Shown in pieces: positions 16,524-24,539 of a stretch of DNA of 39,401 bases. The translations under genes and the position numbers were made by a program. How positions within the stretch are numbered: position 1 is the first letter of the stretch; the number at the start of each line of letters is the position of its first letter. The DNA is taken from the IMG/VR virus record IMGVR_UViG_3300017763_000052, positions 1-39,401 of that record; one strand, 5' to 3'. This DNA comes from a virus. Below the pieces are notes generated by a model that had not been told where the DNA came from, ran no database searches, and was given only the letters and a program-made list of their open reading frames with translations.

Positions 16524-17666
16524 ATGCTTATTATACAATTTGTTGATCCTATAAACATATCTACGTTTCCTGTCGATATAATACAATCTTTTAAACATGA
16601 CACATATCTAATAGATTGCCAAATCAACGAATATGAGACTATAAATTACATTACAGCAAACTACCCTGTTTTAAACATGCAAAACAACGAAGATGTTGCT
16701 TATTTCGGTGGTTTAAACGCACATACACCGTCTTACACGCATGTTTTATTAGAAGATACACTTGCGCCACTCATTGAAAAATTAGACCTGTTAGAGACGC
16801 AAATACCACAAATATTGTGTTTTGACTGGCAAATAGACCGTAATTATATACTAGATTATCGTATAAAACAACTGATTAAAGCAGGTAATATAGTAGTTTG
16901 TTCCGGTGGAAACGAGGATTTGCCACTACTAGATCTTAGTCCTGTAGCAGTTGATGGAGTATTTAGAGTAGGTGGAGATTTGCATAATGGACACTATGCT
17001 AATTGGATTGATGTTTATGATTTTATTGTACCTGATGTACCAAACAGCAATGAAGCAGTACACATTGTTTGTGAAAAATTAGTTACTAAAGAATTACAAT
17101 TAGAATATGATTTAGATTTTTATAGTGAGAGCAATGTAAAAAGTGCTCCATGGCCAAGACGTTTAGTAAAGACTCCAGAAAAATTAAACAAAGTTTATGA
17201 ATTTTTGCCAGTATCAAATTTGAGATATTTTGCTGGTGAACATTTATTGCCAGTTAGGCCAGGTGACACAGTAGAAGTTAAATATGGTTCTTGTGAATTG
17301 GAAGATTTTGTAAATGCAGAAAGCATTACAGTAGATAAAGACCTACCACGTGGTATTACCTTTAACACTGATAGTGGTTGGATGTATGGCACATTTAAAT
17401 TTAAGAAAGATTTGTTTCACAGATTTGTAGTTAGATTTAATGATCAAAAATTTGAATACCATATTATAAGTTGCGATGCAGATAACAAACTAACATACGA
17501 AGATGTAAAACAAAAGTATTACAATCAACCATACGATGCACCACCATTTACAATTAGAGAATATTGGGTACCAATGGCAAGACCTGTAAAACTTTTAGAA
17601 CCAGGTGATCCGTTTATTAGAACTTATAATTTAAATGACTATCATTTGTACAGAGGTGTAAAATGA
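16524..17666 (+). CDS. Subtilase-like (probably inactive) and Ig-like domain protein
   Basis: A 380-aa protein. The segment IKQLIKAGNIVVCSGGNEDLPLLD, then VDGVFRVGG and YANWIDVYDFIVP, mimics the oxyanion-hole region of subtilases (GI.VV.AAGN, then VI.VGA, then the FSN.G block). I see no Asp, His or GTS serine motif, so this is likely a dead S8-like fold. After residue about 230, VRPGDTVEVKYGS and DLPRGITFNTDSGWMYGTF resemble a putative-Ig (He_PIG) domain. A virion or adhesion role is plausible. First gene of the late operon; the stop overlaps the next start (ATGA). Both domain calls are from pattern only. Confidence 0.5.
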   Translation: MLIIQFVDPINISTFPVDIIQSFKHDTYLIDCQINEYETINYITANYPVLNMQNNEDVAYFGGLNAHTPSYTHVLLEDTLAPLIEKLDLLETQIPQILCFDWQIDRNYILDYRIKQLIKAGNIVVCSGGNEDLPLLDLSPVAVDGVFRVGGDLHNGHYANWIDVYDFIVPDVPNSNEAVHIVCEKLVTKELQLEYDLDFYSESNVKSAPWPRRLVKTPEKLNKVYEFLPVSNLRYFAGEHLLPVRPGDTVEVKYGSCELEDFVNAESITVDKDLPRGITFNTDSGWMYGTFKFKKDLFHRFVVRFNDQKFEYHIISCDADNKLTYEDVKQKYYNQPYDAPPFTIREYWVPMARPVKLLEPGDPFIRTYNLNDYHLYRGVK

Positions 17667-18619
17667 GAGGAGTAACGTTTAGCGAATTTGGAGGAGGCAA
17701 GCCAGTTGATATGTTTGTACACGCACCAAAAACTATTCCTGGTACTCCTATGCAAGAAGCAATAAGAACTGCAAAATCAATTAGAGAAAAGTACACTAAA
17801 GATTTATATGTATGGTGTGATTATAGTGTGCAACACATGTATTCTCAAATAGCCATGCAGGCATTTAAAATGGCAGGCATAGAATTTAAAGCGGCTATAC
17901 CTTTACTTAGTAATGATTTAAGTAAAAGAGAAAACGATTGTACTATTGCATATTGTGAGAAACATAATATAACATATGAATTATTTTATATAGATGTGCC
18001 TGAATTATTTAATGGACCAGACCTTGAATACTATGGTGAAAAGTTTCCTACAACACAACCACAAATGACTATTGCTGGTAAGTTTTTTGATATGTTACCA
18101 GATTGCTGTATTGTGTATCCTGGTTTTATGATGCACGTGAGTACAAGTGATTGGACTAGAAGTAAAAATAATGGCTTTATGCCTTTTGTACCTCATGAAA
18201 CACAAGAACATGCCGCAACAGTATTTGGTAAAGAGTATACTAATTTCCAAGAACATTACGTAGATATGTACAGCAGTTGGATGTTTACACAAAGTTATGG
18301 AGAAGTATTAAAATCAGCAACGCAAGAATTTGTAGATAATGCCCCACATAGATATTATCAATATGAAATGCGTACTATAAAACAAGCAGGGTTTGATATA
18401 AAACCCACAACACAAAAACTAATTGGCATTGAAATGCTCAAAAGTTTTTTCGGTCATGATAAATACGATATAGCATTCAGACAAAGATTAGCACCATTTT
18501 CTCCTTTGACTCTGAAGTATGCGAGTCTACAGTACACAGTTAAAGTAGACACTAAACTTAAAGAGATGTTAGAACATTATCATGAAGAGACTTTTGAATT
18601 CATTGACAAACTTTTTTAA
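17663..18619 (+). CDS. PP-loop/adenine nucleotide alpha-hydrolase-like protein, degenerate
   Basis: A 318-aa protein. Residues about 45-115 follow the layout of N-type ATP pyrophosphatases seen in phages: a strand (DLYVWCDYSVQHMYSQIAMQAFKMAGIEFKA, quoted here by position 46-76 with key residues W51, C52, D53), then AIPLLSNDLSKRENDCTIAYCE and NITYELFYIDVPELF. In active relatives the first strand carries SGGxDS; here it is CDYSVQ, so ATP hydrolysis is doubtful. The C-terminal part is unrecognised. Upstream it couples through ATGA, and the desaturase starts 38 bases before its stop. A ribosome site (AGAGGTG) precedes it. Confidence 0.45.
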   Translation: MRGVTFSEFGGGKPVDMFVHAPKTIPGTPMQEAIRTAKSIREKYTKDLYVWCDYSVQHMYSQIAMQAFKMAGIEFKAAIPLLSNDLSKRENDCTIAYCEKHNITYELFYIDVPELFNGPDLEYYGEKFPTTQPQMTIAGKFFDMLPDCCIVYPGFMMHVSTSDWTRSKNNGFMPFVPHETQEHAATVFGKEYTNFQEHYVDMYSSWMFTQSYGEVLKSATQEFVDNAPHRYYQYEMRTIKQAGFDIKPTTQKLIGIEMLKSFFGHDKYDIAFRQRLAPFSPLTLKYASLQYTVKVDTKLKEMLEHYHEETFEFIDKLF

Positions 18620-19409
18620 AAACAAAGCAAAAGCCAATTTCTGGCTATACACATTACCAGTACATTTCTTAGGCCTAGTAGGATTAGGTGCCATGGCTTA
18701 TTTTGGAGACTGGAATTATCTACTACATACGTTCGTCTTTTATTTCCTTTTTGGCTGTATTGGAATGGCTGTTGGCTTACATAGATACTGGGGTCATGCC
18801 GCATTTGAAATGCCTAAATGGAAAGAACGTTTTGTAACACTTATGGGTGTATTCAATGGCTATGGAAGTATTTTTCCATGGGTTATGGTACACGAAAAAG
18901 GACATCATGTCCACAGCGATACTGAGGAAGATCCACATACACCAAACAAAGGAATGTGGTATGCTTTTTTAACATGGCACAAAGAACAAAAATATTTTGA
19001 TCAACACGTTAGTAGAAGAGTGTTAGTAAACTATGTGAGAAGAGGTTTTGTAAACGATAAGTTTTATCAAATACTAAACGATTATCATATGGCAATAAAC
19101 TATGGTACACTTATACTGATAGCACTACTGTTCGGTTGGAAAGTAGCACTATACGGTTTTTGGATGGGCATATGGTTTACACTTTTAAATACTAGTACTG
19201 TAACAGCATTCAGTCACAAGAAATGGTTTGGTTACAGAAATTTTGAAACAAAAGACAATAGTGTAAACAATAGAGTTGGAGCAATACTAACTTTTGGTGA
19301 AATGTTACATAACAATCATCATAGGTATTGGAAAGCAACAAACAATAGTCAACACTGGAGTGAAATAGATATAAGTGGTTTAGTAATTGAACGACTGAGA
19401 AAAAGATGA
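18582..19409 (+). CDS. Acyl-lipid/acyl-CoA delta-9-type fatty acid desaturase (first of two)
   Basis: A 275-aa integral membrane diiron desaturase. The three histidine boxes are complete: HRYWGH at 67-72, HEKGHHVH at 104-111 and HNNHH near 248. Hydrophobic segments flank them (about 20-60 and 165-205), as in stearoyl-CoA/DesC desaturases. It inserts a double bond into fatty acyl chains in the inner membrane using oxygen and an electron donor. Its length is near the bacterial minimum. The start lies within the end of the previous gene, and its stop overlaps the next start (ATGA). Late expression suggests that the host membrane is remodelled before lysis or for virion contact. Confidence 0.92.
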   Translation: MKRLLNSLTNFFKNKAKANFWLYTLPVHFLGLVGLGAMAYFGDWNYLLHTFVFYFLFGCIGMAVGLHRYWGHAAFEMPKWKERFVTLMGVFNGYGSIFPWVMVHEKGHHVHSDTEEDPHTPNKGMWYAFLTWHKEQKYFDQHVSRRVLVNYVRRGFVNDKFYQILNDYHMAINYGTLILIALLFGWKVALYGFWMGIWFTLLNTSTVTAFSHKKWFGYRNFETKDNSVNNRVGAILTFGEMLHNNHHRYWKATNNSQHWSEIDISGLVIERLRKR

Positions 19410-20173
19410 TATTTTACTTACTGTTTATACCCATTACAATACTAAGTTTTATCTGGAGCCTTATCTATGGCTCTACAGAACTTTGGTTAGCAACATTATT
19501 CTTTACAACATTATATAGTGGGTATGGAATTGTAGTTGGATACCATAGATTACATAGTCATAAAAGTTTTAAAACTTGGGAACCTATGAGAAAGTTTTTA
19601 TTATATTTAGGTTGTCAAGGAGCACAAGGCTCGCCAGTAACATGGAGCCTAATACACAACAGAAGTCATCACGCACATACAGATACAGATAAAGATGTGC
19701 ATACTCCTACAAAAGGATTATGGTATGCATTTGCAGGATGGATTTTTCATAAAGAAAATCATAGATTTGCACAACAAGAAATTTTTAAAGTAAAAAAGAT
19801 TTTAGATCCTTATTCAATTTGGTGTCATAGAAATTATTACTTTTTAGTAATTTTAAATTTAGTAATTATAGGTTTAATAACTATATGGTGGCATGACGGA
19901 AGATATTTACTTGCAAGTTTAAATGCAAGTTATTTAAGTTTAGTTATTAGTGGAATAGTAAACGTATTTGGACATACACCTATTAAAGGTTTGACGTATG
20001 CAACTACTCCAATGAAAAATAACAGTACAAACAATCCTTGGTTAGCATTATTTACATGGGGTGAAAGTTTACATAACAATCATCATGCTAAACCTAGAAG
20101 ACTAAACTTTAATACTAAATGGTACGAATTGGATGTAGGAAGATGGTTGATCTCAACAGTAAAAAAATCTTAA
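19406..20173 (+). CDS. Fatty acid desaturase (second of two)
   Basis: A 255-aa membrane desaturase, paralogous to the preceding gene but clearly diverged. Its histidine boxes are HRLHSH at 47-52, HNRSHHAH at 84-91 and HNNHH near 229. Hydrophobic spans occur at about 2-20, 27-45, 130-150 and 155-170. The two desaturases probably act on different acyl positions or carriers, although the sequence cannot show which. Both have all metal ligands and no frameshift, so both appear functional. It is coupled to the first by ATGA. Confidence 0.92.
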   Translation: MIFYLLFIPITILSFIWSLIYGSTELWLATLFFTTLYSGYGIVVGYHRLHSHKSFKTWEPMRKFLLYLGCQGAQGSPVTWSLIHNRSHHAHTDTDKDVHTPTKGLWYAFAGWIFHKENHRFAQQEIFKVKKILDPYSIWCHRNYYFLVILNLVIIGLITIWWHDGRYLLASLNASYLSLVISGIVNVFGHTPIKGLTYATTPMKNNSTNNPWLALFTWGESLHNNHHAKPRRLNFNTKWYELDVGRWLISTVKKS

Positions 20174-20748
20174 GAACATTTTTTGATGGTAAAATAGGTT
20201 GTATAAAATACGACAATGACTGGTTGCCTCAATTAGAAGAATTTTGTAGTGTTGCAAAAGATTTAGGATATGTCAACAACGCATCTCCAGAAGCAATGAA
20301 AGTCGATGAAATACAATATCATTGTATGATACATATTCCAACTAAAAAAATATATGCAGTTGCCGGTGTACAGTATATGCCTGAGTACAAAGAAGGTTAC
20401 TATAGAATTTGGACTAGACTTAGTAGAATACCAAATCCTGATATACCAATGACAACAACAAGAAGATATGGTAGAGGTGAAATGCCAGAGTTTGATGGCT
20501 TACTATATTTTAATTGTGAGTGGGCAACACAACAGCCTAACTTTAAAGCAACCTTTGGAACAACATTAGCCAATAAAGCATACGCAGATAATTATGTTAA
20601 AACAGCAAATACTATTACAGATTATGTTGCAAAAAATTGGTGGAAACGTAAAGGTATAGCAGAACCAGAAGGCATTACAGAATTTTATGCAGTACCACAA
20701 GTAGTGTGGCGTATGCACTTTGACAAATTTAAGGACTTAGCAAAATGA
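20143..20748 (+). CDS. Unknown protein in the lipid operon
   Basis: A 201-aa protein without a recognised family. I prefer the ATG at 20143 (MVDLNSKKILRTFF), with GGA upstream; an in-frame ATG at 20119 would add eight residues but has no ribosome site. The centre (MIHIPTKKIYAVAGVQYMPEYKEGYYRIWTRLS, key positions around 70-100) has strand-strand-helix features weakly like a GNAT-type acyltransferase. That would suit neighbouring lipid enzymes, but it is only a suspicion. It overlaps the desaturase by 31 bases and the next gene by ATGA. Confidence 0.55.
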   Translation: MVDLNSKKILRTFFDGKIGCIKYDNDWLPQLEEFCSVAKDLGYVNNASPEAMKVDEIQYHCMIHIPTKKIYAVAGVQYMPEYKEGYYRIWTRLSRIPNPDIPMTTTRRYGRGEMPEFDGLLYFNCEWATQQPNFKATFGTTLANKAYADNYVKTANTITDYVAKNWWKRKGIAEPEGITEFYAVPQVVWRMHFDKFKDLAK

Positions 20749-21608
20749 AAAATATGAAACGAGTACTATTCTCTGTAGAGAGTACTAGAAATATTTATTG
20801 GGACAATACTCCAATAACAGTAGGATGCCAATTGGTAATACCTAATAAATTTGAGGGCGATCAACCTTTGTGTATTGTAAGTCATGGTTCAGGTGGATTA
20901 GGTAGCGATACAGATTTATTTGTAAATAGTTTAGCGGCACAAGGTATAGCAACATTATGTGTTGATAGTTTTACTGGTAGAAGTATGGAAGCCATTGGCT
21001 GGAATGACTTTAGTGGATATGTAAGTCCTAGAATGAGAGCATTAGAAACAGTCCAAGCATACAAATATTTAAAAGATAATCAAGAACTAATGTTTGCTGG
21101 TTTAGATCTAGACAGAGTAGCATGTGTTGGTTTTAGTTGGGGAGCAGATTCAATGGCAAATGTTTTTGCACATCACAAAGATGATATTCCAAAAGAAACA
21201 TTCTTTGCATTATGTTATGGTAATTTGTGGCCTTTCGAGGAAGAATTTTATAACGCAAAAGATTTTGATGTAACTGTATATCACGGCACAGAAGATAATT
21301 GGACTAGTCCGGAAAGAGGCAAACAATTTTGTGATGAGACAAACAGTAAATTTGTAGAATTCTTTGATGTTGTACACGGATTTTGTAAACCAGGATACGA
21401 CAAACAAGAAGTTGCAAATGATGTAATAGTAAATTATCACGCAGAATTTCCAGTACCAACTAGATTAAGAGATGTGTTTGGTTGGATTCAAAAAGGTAAA
21501 GTTTGGAAAGATACTGATTGGCTCCGGGTAGATGCAAAATTGGCTTACGACCAAATGGCAACAGAACGTGTGCTAGATGATATCATAGGAAAATTAAAAA
21601 ATGCATAG
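20745..21608 (+). CDS. Dienelactone-hydrolase-like alpha/beta hydrolase
   Basis: A 287-aa alpha/beta hydrolase. SHGSGGLG (about 46-53) is the oxyanion strand, GFSWG at 129-133 the nucleophile elbow with S131, D184 in HGTEDNWTS and H211 in VVHGFCKPG complete the triad. Layout and the VHGF motif fit the dienelactone hydrolase family, which cleaves esters or lactones. No signal peptide, so cytoplasmic. It may start at ATG 20745 or at the in-frame ATG 20754. It shares an operon with two desaturases and an SGNH esterase, suggesting lipid or ester turnover. Confidence 0.85.
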   Translation: MKNMKRVLFSVESTRNIYWDNTPITVGCQLVIPNKFEGDQPLCIVSHGSGGLGSDTDLFVNSLAAQGIATLCVDSFTGRSMEAIGWNDFSGYVSPRMRALETVQAYKYLKDNQELMFAGLDLDRVACVGFSWGADSMANVFAHHKDDIPKETFFALCYGNLWPFEEEFYNAKDFDVTVYHGTEDNWTSPERGKQFCDETNSKFVEFFDVVHGFCKPGYDKQEVANDVIVNYHAEFPVPTRLRDVFGWIQKGKVWKDTDWLRVDAKLAYDQMATERVLDDIIGKLKNA

Positions 21609-22479
21609 AATGGTATTTGCAGGTTGTAGTTTTACCCACAGTGGAGATAGTTGGGCATATCAACCACAACCAAAAAATAAACCACATGTTGAAGAGATTG
21701 ATCATCCTAGTGAACCTTGGGGAGATTATTTATTAAGAGAGCAAAGTAAATTGGTAGAAAAAATATATGGTATTAAAAATGCTTTTGATCCAGAAACGTT
21801 TTGGGCAAACTCTCATAGACTTCCAGAAGAGCAGTATGAAATAAATATATTCGGAAGAGGCTCTAACAGCAATACTGACACAGCAAGATGTATTATGCAC
21901 TTTATAGAAAACTATGAACATGATATAGACACAGTTGTAATGCAAATTAGTGGTTTTGCTAGAAGAGAATTATATACTGCTAGTGCAGACGCAATTGAAC
22001 ATGCTAATACTTTTTCTGGTTATATTTTTAATACTACAAATTATGATGATGCAACCTTTATAAAACACCATGGGTGCATAGATCTTAATGAAATTAAAAA
22101 TGAAGAAACTAAAGATGCTCTTAGAACGGCATCAGCAAGATTTTATGCAGTTGCTGAGCAAGAAGAATACCACATAAGAGCAATAGAACAATTACAAAGT
22201 TTAACTAATTTTTGTAAAGTACATAATATTAAATTAGCATACTTTCATGGTTGGGATAATATACCCGAAAACACAACTCAATATTTTAATAAAAAATACT
22301 ACAAGTATGTACAACCGTACTTGTTATCACAAGATAGCATAATAAGTTATGCACAAAAACATTTAGAAGAAAAATTTGTGTATGACATTATGACTCATAA
22401 TGATGAACATGGTGGACATCCATGTCCATTAGCACATCAATTATTTTGGAACAATATTGTTTATCCTTTTGTAAAATAG
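21601..22479 (+). CDS. SGNH hydrolase-like protein
   Basis: A 292-aa protein, last gene of the late operon. GCSFTHSGDSW at 8-18 is a block I variant (S10), GRGSNSNTD supplies block II, QISGFARREL block III and HGGHPCPLAHQLFWNN the C-terminal histidine block. This pattern is that of phage and bacterial SGNH-like esterases often annotated as hypothetical. It overlaps the preceding gene by 8 bases. It differs from the SGNH gene at 6837 by lacking a long N-terminal region, so they are separate lineages. Ester hydrolysis is likely; the substrate is unknown. Confidence 0.7.
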   Translation: MHRMVFAGCSFTHSGDSWAYQPQPKNKPHVEEIDHPSEPWGDYLLREQSKLVEKIYGIKNAFDPETFWANSHRLPEEQYEINIFGRGSNSNTDTARCIMHFIENYEHDIDTVVMQISGFARRELYTASADAIEHANTFSGYIFNTTNYDDATFIKHHGCIDLNEIKNEETKDALRTASARFYAVAEQEEYHIRAIEQLQSLTNFCKVHNIKLAYFHGWDNIPENTTQYFNKKYYKYVQPYLLSQDSIISYAQKHLEEKFVYDIMTHNDEHGGHPCPLAHQLFWNNIVYPFVK

Positions 22480-22487
22480 AATAAATA
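22480..22487 (+). promoter_or_regulatory. T4-type late promoter, leaderless
   Basis: AATAAATA immediately after the SGNH stop, 6 nt before the ATG at 22494. Confidence 0.75.
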
Positions 22488-22493
22488 TACTGT

Positions 22494-23516
22494 ATGAGCA
22501 GACTCATTTCAGTAAAAGGTCCACATACAACAGACCCAGATAGAGCAGTACACATACAATGGAGCATGGGTAATACATGTAACTATGAATGTGAATACTG
22601 TCCTACAACTCTACATAATGGTTCTAAGCCTTGGTTATCTACGGAATTGTATTTAGAAACTATACATAAAATATGTAAATATTATCGAGACAAAGGTAGA
22701 CATTTACATTTTGAACTTATAGGTGGAGAGGTAACAACAATACCAGGGTTTGAGATTATACTTAAAACTATTGCGGAATACGGTGCTAGTGCTGTAGTTT
22801 ACACTAATGGTAGTAGAACTGTACGTTGGTGGGAAGAGGCAAGAGAATACCTACAAGGTGTAGTGATAACATATCATCCACTTACAATGGACGAAGAGCA
22901 TTTATTTGAAGTTGTTAAAACATTAAAAGGCTATTGTACTATAGATTTAAACATTGCAGGTATAGGTGGTCAAGTTATAGAACTAGGTGAAGTAGTAGAT
23001 AGATTAAGAGAATTATTCAAAGACAATGCACAACAAAGTATATATGATGTAAACATTACAGTTAAAACAATGTATCAAAAGTACTTAGGTAACAACAACG
23101 AACAACAAGCACCATATTATTCTTACACTGATGAAGAATTAGAAATATTACAACGTCCAGGCGTAATACCCAGACCTCCGGAGCCACAACCGGAACAATC
23201 AAATGAACCAGATGAGACTGGGCATGAACGTTTTTGGGCAACAGAATTTTTATATGAAGATGGTAGTGTAAAGTATGTACAAAGTCATCAAATTATAAAC
23301 GAAGGATTGAACTCTTTTAAAGGTATGAAATGCGAATTAGGTTATGATGGAATCAATATTGATATGAATGGAGAAATAATTAGTAGTTGGTGTGGTGCAA
23401 AAAGTTTTGGAAATATCACACAATTAGATTCTTGGCAGTTGCCAGACACTGAAACTGTTTGTCCTCATGAGTTTTGTAATAACCTAAATGACATCAGTAT
23501 AACCAAAACATTGTAA
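22494..23516 (+). CDS. Radical SAM protein with C-terminal Cys motifs
   Basis: A 340-aa radical SAM enzyme. CNYECEYC at 29-36 is the CxxxCxxC cluster motif and LIGGEVTT is a GGE-type motif. Near the C-terminus MKCELG, SSWCGAKSFGN and CPHEFCNN give four to five cysteines arranged like a SPASM/twitch auxiliary cluster, which suggests modification of a peptide or protein. It has a hydrophilic Pro/Glu-rich insert around 220-240. It is not closely similar to the radical SAM gene at 5579. It is alone behind its own leaderless late promoter. Confidence 0.85.
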   Translation: MSRLISVKGPHTTDPDRAVHIQWSMGNTCNYECEYCPTTLHNGSKPWLSTELYLETIHKICKYYRDKGRHLHFELIGGEVTTIPGFEIILKTIAEYGASAVVYTNGSRTVRWWEEAREYLQGVVITYHPLTMDEEHLFEVVKTLKGYCTIDLNIAGIGGQVIELGEVVDRLRELFKDNAQQSIYDVNITVKTMYQKYLGNNNEQQAPYYSYTDEELEILQRPGVIPRPPEPQPEQSNEPDETGHERFWATEFLYEDGSVKYVQSHQIINEGLNSFKGMKCELGYDGINIDMNGEIISSWCGAKSFGNITQLDSWQLPDTETVCPHEFCNNLNDISITKTL

Positions 23517-23673
23517 AAATACCACATATTTAATTACTTTCAAAATAATTGTATAAATATCCCTTATAAGTAGATATAATATTTAGTTATAATATTCTCC
23601 CAAATATATTACTTCAGTTATATACTCTTATACTAAATGTTTACAATGATGTAGGCATAAACACTAGTACGAC
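23517..23673. other. AT-rich intergenic region with a late promoter
   Basis: 157 bp, very AT-rich, the longest non-coding stretch apart from the tRNA area. It holds a perfect TATAAATA at 23552-23559 and TATAAT-like runs at 23574-23601. I see no open frame or strong hairpin with a T-run. Confidence 0.6.
23552..23559 (+). promoter_or_regulatory. T4-type late promoter, exact TATAAATA
   Basis: An exact match to the T4 late consensus, 115 bp before the first small frame at 23674. It would start the transcript of the small-protein cluster with a long untranslated leader. Confidence 0.65.
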
Positions 23674-23805
23674 ATGATTAGAAGTTTATTCACAATATGG
23701 TTAAGTATGTCTATTCAGACATCTGACAACCTATACGGTGCATTACGAAGTGTAAATCAGATTGTCGGCTGGGGCATTAGTAATGAGCGAAAAAAAATTA
23801 AATAG
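23674..23805 (+). CDS. 43-aa small protein
   Basis: ATG at 23674 to TAG at 23803-23805. The sequence runs MIRSLFTIWLSMSIQTSDN and continues to a charged NERKKIK end. The N-terminal 20 residues are amphipathic or weakly hydrophobic. It overlaps the next small gene by 23 bases, a phage-like arrangement. No clear ribosome site. Function unknown, and it may not be expressed. Confidence 0.4.
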   Translation: MIRSLFTIWLSMSIQTSDNLYGALRSVNQIVGWGISNERKKIK

Positions 23806-23878
23806 ACTTAGAGATCACGTAGAAGTTGCGGCTCTTGGCTTAATATTTATTTTTAGTACTACTGCAATTACGGGGTAA
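23783..23878 (+). CDS. 31-aa single-span membrane protein
   Basis: ATG at 23783 to TAA at 23876-23878. A charged start (MSEKKLNRLRDHVE) is followed by a hydrophobic segment (VAALGLIFIFSTTAITG), long enough to cross the membrane once. The next gene begins two bases later, which supports it being a real member of a tightly packed set. Confidence 0.45.
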   Translation: MSEKKLNRLRDHVEVAALGLIFIFSTTAITG

Positions 23879-23880
23879 CA

Positions 23881-24105
23881 ATGGGTTGGTTAGAGAAAGC
23901 AACATTAGATTTAAGTAATGCTCAATATGAACCTAACGTATCAAATATAGTCAAAGACTTTGTAATGGAGAACACTTGGAATACACCTTTTATAATTAAA
24001 ACAGGTAATAACCAAGAAGTTAAACGCAAAGTACATGATGTTTTATATGATATGACATCTTATACGAAAGAAGATGAATGTGAATTTGAGGTAATAAATG
24101 TATAA
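23881..24105 (+). CDS. 74-aa unknown protein
   Basis: A small soluble acidic protein (MGWLEKATLDLSNAQYEPN...) two bases after the 31-aa frame. The C-terminal half alternates charged and hydrophobic residues (VKRKVHDVLYDMTSYTKEDECEFEV). No motif recognised. The set of tiny genes around it suggests membrane- or host-takeover roles, but that is context only. Confidence 0.55.
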   Translation: MGWLEKATLDLSNAQYEPNVSNIVKDFVMENTWNTPFIIKTGNNQEVKRKVHDVLYDMTSYTKEDECEFEVINV

Positions 24106-24158
24106 AGTATTTTTAAAATACTGGATATTACCTTGGGCACCTATCCCTTACAAATAAT

Positions 24159-24347
24159 ATGAGTGAAACTAAAAATTACATAGAAGCAACACCAGAAGAA
24201 GTGCATGAATGGCAAAACGGTGGCGACTTTTTTATGACTGGCAATTTTGATGCCATGAAACTCTTTGTGGTTGTTCCAGCAGTTATTCAAGTAGTTGTAT
24301 TTGGAATGATGTTAGCAGTCTTTTATTTTAACAGTTTTTTCTTTTAA
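24159..24347 (+). CDS. 62-aa single-span membrane protein
   Basis: Residues 1-35 are acidic and soluble (MSETKNYIEATPEEVHEWQ), and residues 36-62 form one hydrophobic span ending FYFNSFFF. A cytoplasmic N-terminal domain anchored by a C-terminal helix is the likely topology. Holin-like or membrane-regulator roles are possible but unproven. Confidence 0.55.
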   Translation: MSETKNYIEATPEEVHEWQNGGDFFMTGNFDAMKLFVVVPAVIQVVVFGMMLAVFYFNSFFF

Positions 24348-24349
24348 AA

Positions 24350-24517
24350 GTGTTCAAGTCAATAGTTAAAGCACTTTTAGGAGTTGGAAAAAAACATGAT
24401 AAACCATTTGAAATCACACCACGCAATGTACTTCTTTTTGCTATACTTCTTTGTTTCAGTTTTCTATCAATAGTACTATCCTTAATGGCTATCGCCAGTT
24501 TATTTTTAAAACCCTAA
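24350..24517 (+). CDS. 55-aa membrane protein with GTG start
   Basis: GTG at 24350, two bases after the previous stop, to TAA at 24515-24517. A basic N-terminus (FKSIVKALLGVGKKHDKPFE) is followed by a hydrophobic stretch of about 27 residues (VLLFAILLCFSFLSIVLSLM and on). The GTG start is inferred because it sits at the expected spacing and no ATG precedes the span. Fourth member of the small-protein cluster. Function unknown. Confidence 0.5.
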   Translation: MFKSIVKALLGVGKKHDKPFEITPRNVLLFAILLCFSFLSIVLSLMAIASLFLKP

Positions 24518-24526
24518 CAAATAACT

Positions 24527-24534
24527 GATAAATA
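24527..24534 (+). promoter_or_regulatory. T4-type late promoter, leaderless
   Basis: GATAAATA, 5 nt before the ATG at 24540. The predicted transcript start is the first base of the start codon. Confidence 0.75.
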
Positions 24535-24539
24535 GAAGT

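Noticed and set aside
24098-24157. 19-aa frame (MYKVFLKYWILPWAP...) between two small genes.
   Set aside because: It is too short to support without conservation data and overlaps the previous gene's end; it could be a real micro-protein, but I see no ribosome site.
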